Part shown: positions 58,125-64,000 of the stretch, piece after piece
Layout of the letters: every line of letters begins with the position of its first letter
Numbering within the stretch: the stretch's first letter is position 1
Assembly: GCF_905171765.1 (NCBI RefSeq)
Contig: NC_053394.1
Location: forward strand, 154,774,015 to 154,838,014
Source of the DNA: Bufo bufo
Taxonomy: Eukaryota > Chordata > Amphibia > Anura > Bufonidae
Direction: 5' to 3'
DNA length: 64,000 nucleotides
Program-made: the position numbers and the translations under genes
Notes under the pieces: model-generated
The model's input: the letters and a program-made list of their open reading frames with translations, nothing else
What the model was told of the DNA's origin: nothing
Database searches by the model: none

Positions 58125-58815
58125 TGTGTGAGACTTAACCGTCACTGGGGCTGCTGGAGAGGCCTGAGGGCTAGCCTCCTTCCTATGGTCCCAGAACTAT
58201 GGAGACCCCCACCAGACTCATTATTCTACAAAGGGAAAAATGGGTAGTTTCTGCCTGTGAGTGATTACGTTATCCCAGTGTGTTGGTAAATTGTATCACA
58301 GGTGGGTGTTGTCTGCCTGTGAGTGATTACGTTATCCCATTGTGTTGGTTAATTGTATCACATGTGTGTGTGTTTTCTGCCTGTAACTGCATGTGATTGG
58401 TTTATGTAAAAACTGTCTCAGTCTTCCACAAGGTCCTATGGGGAGTGTCCCTTGCTGGAAGACCTGCATAAAAAGCTGGCGTGTAGCCTCATTAAAGATC
58501 CTGTTCTACCCTTCATGAAGTCTGGGCTCATGTTTGGGGGATTGGAGAACTACACTCTGGGGATTGCTATAATCATTATACTCTCCAGAGTATAATTCCT
58601 AGCTCTTGTAAGAGCTTGTTCCTGCATCGCTGGAACCAGGAAACCCTGTCGTAGGTCCAGGGTGGGTAGAAGACGACAAGATCCCAACCAAGCTACGGCG
58701 GTTCGTGGGGTCAGCAGTGCTTACGGTGTCGAGCGGAGTGCTTGGAGCCCTCGGGAAGCACTAGGAGCATCCATCAACGGAGGTACCCAGTCGGGGTTCC
58801 AGGAGAACCGTTACA
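58125..58815 (+). mobile_element. Solo LTR, 691 bp
   Basis: It starts TGTGTGAGAC and ends CCGTTACA, with a 5-bp duplication aatag (58120-58124, 58816-58820). It carries a 62-bp direct repeat (58251 and 58313, ctgcctgtgagtgattac) like a U3 enhancer pair, a cataaaaag TATA-like motif at 58467 and ATTAAA at 58491, in the right order for an LTR in plus orientation. No internal retroviral or retrotransposon genes remain, so it arose by recombination between two LTRs. An endogenous retrovirus or other LTR retrotransposon is possible; the family is not identified. Confidence 0.85.
58467..58475 (+). promoter_or_regulatory. TATA-like motif of the solo LTR
   Basis: cataaaaag lies downstream of the duplicated 62-bp block and 16 bases before an ATTAAA signal that starts at 58491, as expected for a U3/R boundary. 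Activity is unknown. Confidence 0.5.
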
Positions 58816-59250
58816 AATAGTAAAACATATCCACTCAAATGTATCACTAATATGAAGTATGGGTATGATGTGTCATGAGAAAACATCGCTTGAATAAGTA
58901 AAAGCATTCAAAAGTTATTACCACATATAGTGACACATATCCGATTTGCAATATTAGGCAGGGTCAGGAAGGTGAAAAATGGCTGTGTCCTGAAGGGATT
59001 AAGAGACCGTTGTTTGTGTGTTCAAGTGAGTATATAATGTGTGCGTGTGTGCATTTCCTGAGTGGGTATGCATGTATGCAGAAAATGTCTGTGCACATAA
59101 CTGCATGTTAGTGAATGTGCAGGTATGTATTTAATAAATGTGCATAAATGAGCTCGCCTACATAAACTTAGTGTGCCTGTGTATGCATGTATGCTTTTTG
59201 TTGTGTGTATGTGTGCATGCCTTATTTTTATCAGTTTCTTATTACTTTTT

Positions 59251-59758
59251 ACTTTCACACTTGTGGCAGAGGATTTCGGCAAGCAGTCCCGGCAATCCGG
59301 ACGCAAACTGATGACATTTGTCAGACGGATCCGGATGCGGATCCGTCTGACAAATGCATTGAAATACCGGATCCGTCTCTCCGGTGTCATCCGTAAAAAC
59401 GGATCCGGTAATAATTTTTTTTGCATTTTTAAAGCTCTGTGCATGCGCAGACCGGAAAGCCGGATCCGTTTTGCCAGAACATTTAATGCCGGATCAGGCA
59501 CTAATACACTTCAATGTAAATTAATGTCGGATCCGGCATTCCGGCAAGTGTTCAGTATTTTTGGCCAGAGAGGAAACTGCTGCATGCTGCAGTATTTTCT
59601 ACGTCCAAAAAAACGTAAGAGGGGCTGAACTGATGCAGACTGAACAGAATGCTCTCCATTCAGAATGCATTAGGATAAAACTGATCAGTTTTTTTCTGGT
59701 ATTGAGCTCCTGTGACTGAACTCAATATCGGAAAACAAAAACGCTAGTGTGAAAGTAC
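59251..59758. mobile_element. MITE with 'actttcacac' ends
   Basis: The ends are actttcacacttg and, inverted, actttcacactagcg. The interior has multiple ggatccg-containing inverted pieces (cagacggatccggatgcgga with tccgtctgac). It is probably PIF/Harbinger-like, as the one at 12360, but the target duplication is not clear. Two overlapping ORFs (59022-59501 minus and 59173-59628 plus) are products of the foldback. Confidence 0.65.
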
Positions 59759-59760
59759 CC

Positions 59761-60000
59761 TTAACCACTTCAGGACTAGGCCATTTTCTGTTTTTTACTC
59801 CCAGCCTTACCACAGCCTATGGCAGGGATGGCCAACCTGAGGCTCTCCAGCTGTTGCAAAACTACAACTCCCAGCATGCCCATACTGCCTACAGTTATCA
59901 GCCTACAGCAAAGCATGGTGGGAGTTGTAGTTTTACAACAGCTGGAGAGCCACAGGTTGGCCAGCCCTGGCCTATGGCTTTTTTTTTTTTCCACTAGCAG
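59761..60000. mobile_element. TTAA-family end, interrupted by a hAT MITE
   Basis: TTAACCACTTCAGGACTAGG resembles the ends at 18150 and 30081. Only about 60 bp precede the hAT MITE, and the continuation beyond it is a T-run, so the copy is short or truncated. Confidence 0.5.
59823..59969. mobile_element. hAT MITE, 147 bp
   Basis: The ends are CAGGGATGGCCAACCTGAGG and, inverted, CAGGGCTGGCCAACCTGTGG. An exact 8-bp duplication gcctatgg flanks it (59815-59822, 59970-59977). The whole element folds on itself through ctccagctgttg, aaaactacaactccc and their complements. Confidence 0.95.
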
Positions 60001-60184
60001 AAGGACCCGGCTTCGCACGGGTATATTTTATCTATTTCATTTGAAGGGAACCTGTCACCGGGATTTTGGGTATAGAGCTGAGGACATGGGTTGCTAGATC
60101 GCCGCTAGCACTTCCGCAATACCCAGTCCCCATAGCATTGTGTGCTTTTATTGTGTAAAAAAAACGATTTGATACATATGCAAA

Positions 60185-61125
60185 TTAACTGCTGAATAGG
60201 GGGTTTATAACTACTGTGAAGGGGGGACTGCTGAATAGGGGGTTAATAACTACTGTGAAGGGGGGACTGCTGAATAGGGGGTTAATAACTACTGTGAAGG
60301 GGGGGACTGCTGAATAGGGGGTTAATAACTACTCTGAAGGGGGGACTGCTGAATAGGGGGTTAATAACTACTGTGAAGGGGGGGGACTGGTGAAAGGGGG
60401 TTAATAACTACTGTGAAGGGGGGACTGCTGAAAGGGGGTTAATAACTACTGTGAAGGGGGGGACTGCTGAATAGGGGGTTAATAACTACTCTGAAGGGGG
60501 GACTGCTGAATAGGGGGTTAATAACTACTGTGAAGGGGGGGACTGGTGAAAGGGGGTTAATAACTACTGTGAAGGGGGGACTGCTGAAAGGGGGTTAATA
60601 ACTACTGTGAAGGGGGGGACTGGTGTAAGGGGGTTAATAACTACTGTGAAGGGGGGACTGCTGAATAGGGGGTTAATAACTACTGTGAAGGGGGGACTGC
60701 TGAATAGGGGGTTAATAACTACTGTGAAGGGGGGGACTGCTGAATAGGGGGTTAATAACTACTCTGAAGGGGGGACTGCTGAATAGGGGGTTAATAACTA
60801 CTGTGAAGGGGGGGACTGGTGAAAGGGGGTTAATAACTACTGTGAAGGGGGGACTGCTGAAAGGGGGTTAATAACTACTGTGAAGGGGGGACTGCTGAAT
60901 AGGGGGTTAATAACTACTGTGAAGGGGGGACTGCTGAATAGGGGGTTAATAACTACTGTGAAGGGGGGACTGCTGAATAGGGGGTTAATAACTACTGTGA
61001 AGGGGGGGACTGCTGAATAGGGGGTTAATAACTACTGTGAAGGGGGGGACTGCTGAATAGGGGGTTAATAACTACTGTGAAGGGGGGGACTGCTGAAAGA
61101 GGTTAATAACTACTGTGAAGGCGAT
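60185..61125. repeat. ~39-bp tandem array, about 24 copies
   Basis: Unit: gggggttaataactactgtg plus aaggggggactgctgaata. Variants lack the 'ta' of gaatag or carry tctgaag, and these variants recur in a fixed order, so blocks of several units have been duplicated together (compare 60260-60540 with 60690-60840). Every unit contains TTAA. Confidence 0.95.
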
Positions 61126-61220
61126 GGGGGCGTGTCTTCATGGGGTGGGGGAGTGGCTTCACGGGGCGTGATACAGTGGGCTTGTGCCCCGGATGTTTTC
61201 AGACCCTAGCAACGCCCCTG
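61126..61220. mobile_element. Possible right end of a hAT-like element
   Basis: The stretch ends gaccctagcaacgcccctg, inverted CAGGGGCGTTGCTAGGGTC, a CAG-starting terminus of hAT style. No left partner was found, so the 39-bp array may be its expanded interior. Confidence 0.4.
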
Positions 61221-62106
61221 CTGCAGAGACCAATATAAAAGCTGTAGATTCTGATTGCAATAAATGGATGATTTAGACATGACTTCTAGATCAGACTTTT
61301 ACCCTTCTACTTTATGTTTTTAGAAAGGATTATGGCTGCATATTAAACCTGCACATCAGGATTATGGGGGAATTTATTAAGACTGGCATTTGATACTCCG
61401 GTGTTAAGAAGTGCACTGGAGTAAGATGCACCAACTTTATTAAGAGCATCTTCTGGAAGTCTCTGTGCCAGAAATTCAAATCTAAGGCAGTGAAGAGCTG
61501 GTTTGTGCTATTATTTACATTAGTTTCTGTCACAGACCATAGTAAATGTTCTGGACCATGGGAGGTGTGAGGCAGTGACAAGCCTCATATACGAAGGAAG
61601 GTATGTGTCTCCGAGAATGGTGCAGGAAACATATTAGAGGGGATGCATCTGAGACGTGCCACCAAGGTACCTGGCCTTGGTGGAGTGGAAGCCACTAGCT
61701 AGAGTGTCTACTAAGATAGATAGTGGACACTGTTGCTACCTAGTATAGCTAGTATCAGCTAATCCGGGCCTGGCTTTTACTGGGAGTAAGCAAAGAGCTG
61801 GGTGGGTGCATACTCCCCACGATCCACACGTGCAAGGCACGTGTGAAGCAAGCACTGGCCTGTGGACTGATCACCTGACCCAGCTGCGTTCCAGCTGTAA
61901 CTGTCCAAAAAAAAATAAAACAGCAATTTTAACCATGACAAAGACTCCTATGTGGGTCAAAATGTTGCTCACAGCTGCAGTGTCAAGATTACATCTTCAA
62001 TTTTAGGAATATAGCTGAAGTTTTCAGATTTTGCTGCAGTCTCGAGATTATAGATGCAATCTCATGATTACAAATACAGTCTGAGAATTATACAGCAGCT
62101 GTGGTG
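61221..62106. other. Intronic sequence, nothing recognised
   Basis: No convincing gene or element ends. Short repetitions of 'tcaggattat' and 'agattata' occur around 61985-62155. Confidence 0.3.
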
Positions 62107-62943
62107 TCAGGAATACAACTGGAGTTTCGGGTTCATATCTCCTGTCTCAGGATTATCAAGAGAAATATCATCAAGGCCACAAGCTTTATAACCCTCTAAA
62201 TGATAAATCTCTTTGACGACTTTGCGTTGAGTTAGTGGATCACCTTCGTTTTGAGGTGTAATGTGCTTCTCTCTTTTAGTGTTCTCAATGTCCCTCTCCT
62301 TTAGTGCTTTAGTGTTCTCAATGTCCCTCTCCTTTAGTGTTCTCAATGTCCCTCTCCTTTAGTGTTCTCAATGTCCCTCTCCTTTAGTGTTCTCAATGTC
62401 CCTCTCCTTTAGTGTTCTCAATGTCCCTCTCCTTTAGTGTTCTCAATGTCCCTCTCCTTTAGTGTTCTCAATGTCCCTCTCCTTTAGTGCTCTCAATGTC
62501 CCTCTCCTTTAGTGTTCTCAATGTCCCTCTCCTTTAGTGCTCTCAATGTCCCTCTCCTTTAGTGTTCTCAATGTCCCTCTCCTTTAGTGTTCTCAATGTC
62601 CCTCTCCTTTAGTGTTCTCAATGTCCCTCTCCTTTAGTGTTCTCAATGTCCCTCTCCTTTAGTGTTCTGTATGTTTCTCTCCTTTGGTGTCCTCCACGTT
62701 TCTTTCCTTTCTCCAGGCTACTTTCAAGGTATCATATTTTGCTTGTTCACTTATGTTCTTTTTTTGCATCATTTCAAGATTAGTCTTTGAAGGCTCAATA
62801 CACAGTCTGTGTGATGTAGCCATCCAACTAGTCTCAGATGCATGCAAAGGCATCCACTCTTGAAGACGCCTGTGTAAAGTTTTTTCAATGTACGTGTACT
62901 TTGAAAGATATCCATGGATTTTCCTTAATGAAGGATGGTCCAA
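62107..62943 (-). pseudogene. Possible reverse-transcriptase relic split by a tandem array
   Basis: Two minus-strand stretches remain. 62943-62659 reads as a charged helical segment (KKNISEQAKYDTLKVAWRKE). 62346-62107 contains DPLTQRKVVKEIYHLEGYKACGLDDISLD, which resembles the entry to the reverse-transcriptase domain of LINEs (hydrophobic...GKAxGxDxI). Between them the 25-bp array repeats ERDIENTK-type codons but cannot keep frame. The match is short and from memory; it could be coincidental. Confidence 0.35.
62274..62670. repeat. 25-bp tandem array, about 15 copies
   Basis: Unit: tctcaatgtccctctccttt plus agtgt. Spacing is exactly 25 bp across most of the array and copies differ only by t/c changes (gtgttctc, gtgctctc). 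Near-identity indicates recent expansion or homogenisation. Confidence 0.95.
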
Positions 62944-64000
62944 TACACATTAAACTCATGGCCAACAATTGGTATTAAAGTATTTTAAGTATCTGCAGAC
63001 AGGTCTGGGAGCTCACAGCGGCTAATTGATCAAATGAGAGAAGAGCAAGGTATACACTAAATTATCTTACTTCCTATCTGTGATTATTTGCCAATCCTCA
63101 CCAAAAGCAACAGTCATGTTTCAATGGCGTGTATCTCAACGAGCTTTATAAACCTCTAAATAATTAATCTCTTTATCAGCATCATGCCTCATAAGTTCCC
63201 TGGTAGGGAGGCAATCCTCAGTCTGGAGATGACCGTGGCACTATACCATGAGGAATATCTACTGTCCTAGTAGTGAACGATGATGCTCCTGTCTATGGTG
63301 CTAAGTAGTGGAGTCATGGGACTTGGTTCTGTGAGTATATAAAGCACAGTCTATACCTTGCTGCTCTGTGTACTGCTGTCACATACCATAGGGATGGCTT
63401 CACATCAGTGTAATGTGATAATTGTAATATGACGAGCATGAGTCTTGTACTACGGATGATAGTAATTGTAGTTATAACGCAGTAGATTGGTCTCTACGGA
63501 CAGGACCAGTACCCACTGTGTTTATTGTGTGTACTCATATATTAACGGTTTTCTCACGGACCAAGGGTTTGTGGTGACACCACAGAAGCATGTCCTATTT
63601 TTGTCCATGATTACAGATCCCTCACGTACATTTTAGTCTATGGGTCAGTGAAAACCAAGGACACAACAAAGATAACATCTGTGTTTGGTCTGTGATTTTC
63701 ACGGATCATTGCTAGGAAATGCTCTGGATACCAATTTTCAGCCTAGTAGTGGATGCGGATGACACAAGGAGTGCAAAAAACAAACACAAACCAAACACAG
63801 ATTCCTTACAGACATCTTCACGGATGAACCACTGATCATCTTATCATGGATTTCATCAAGGACGTCTGAAAGAAGCCTAACTGTATCAACTATTGGTTGG
63901 CTTACTTTGAGACAGAATTTTACACCAGAATTATGGCACAATTTTGGAGAAAAATGCTGCATCTTAGGCCACGTCTAGACCTAGACAGAGTCAAGGCACA
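62944..64000. other. Intronic sequence, nothing recognised
   Basis: No ORF of note. Around 63548-63720 phrases such as 'ttttctcacggaccaa' and 'gtgattttcacggatcattg' look like parts of a decayed foldback MITE without clear ends. Confidence 0.3.

Larger units (their letters stand above)
55940..59002. mobile_element. TTAA-family remnant holding two later insertions
   Basis: The right end at 58999-59002, read inward, is TTAATCCCTTCAGGACACAG. The left part (gttaacaaggtttgtaaaat, 55943) matches the module downstream of the piggyBac transposase (26152, 26545), so it belongs to a related family. It is interrupted by a TTAA MITE (56205-57988) and a solo LTR (58125-58815). Its own sequence totals about 590 bp and appears truncated on the left. 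Confidence 0.7.

Noticed and set aside
59173..59628. 151 and 159-residue ORFs on opposite strands sharing RIRIRLTN text
   Set aside because: The similarity comes from the palindromic interior of a MITE, not from a gene.

Overview
This is vertebrate nuclear DNA, most likely from a frog or toad. The one host gene visible is the last coding exon of KCNB1 (voltage-gated potassium channel Kv2.1), on the minus strand at 3102-5144. Its upstream exon (N-terminus and T1 domain) is not in the window. Everything from 5145 to 64000 is therefore inferred to be the intron before this exon, at least 58.8 kb long. Positions 1-3101 are 3' UTR or downstream flank. The anuran assignment is an inference from the repeat types (TTAA-flanked piggyBac-like elements, short foldback MITEs, PIF/Harbinger-like MITEs, many Tc1 families), not from a database search.

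Layout. 1-5.2 kb: KCNB1 3' region and exon. 6.5-7.7 kb: a hAT element with exact 8-bp target duplications. 9.3-13.6 kb: a TG...CA LTR-like unit split by a TTAA element, which itself carries a retro-insertion and a PIF/Harbinger-like MITE. 18.0-30.2 kb: a short minisatellite whose units contain TTAA, opened twice by related piggyBac-family elements (4.9 and 6.9 kb). The second carries a lightly damaged piggyBac transposase. The first carries a chain of alternating inverted modules and a hairpin tandem array. 30.6-40.2 kb: three Tc1 elements with complete ends but broken transposases, a fourth eroded Tc1 copy and several TTAA MITEs. 40.4-49.4 kb: a decayed minus-strand L2/CR1-like LINE, split by a mariner-like foldback element that is in turn split by a full-length L1/Tx1-type LINE with two intact ORFs. 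50.1-51.8 kb: a structurally complete Tc1 transposon with an intact 340-residue DD34E transposase and near-perfect inverted repeats of about 211 bp. 53-61 kb: a Tc1-derived MITE, a TTAA element invaded by a MITE (with a hAT inside it) and by a solo LTR, then more MITEs and a 39-bp tandem array. 62-63 kb: a 25-bp tandem array beside a possible reverse-transcriptase relic.

How the parts relate. Only KCNB1 is a host gene. The rest is a stratified record of transposition. Target duplications give relative ages: L2-like LINE, then foldback element, then L1/Tx1 LINE; LTR unit, then TTAA element, then Harbinger MITE; TTAA remnant, then MITE, then hAT. The Tc1 at 50.1 kb and the LINE at 41.6 kb are the only elements whose coding capacity looks complete. 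No RNA gene, CRISPR array or microbial feature was seen.
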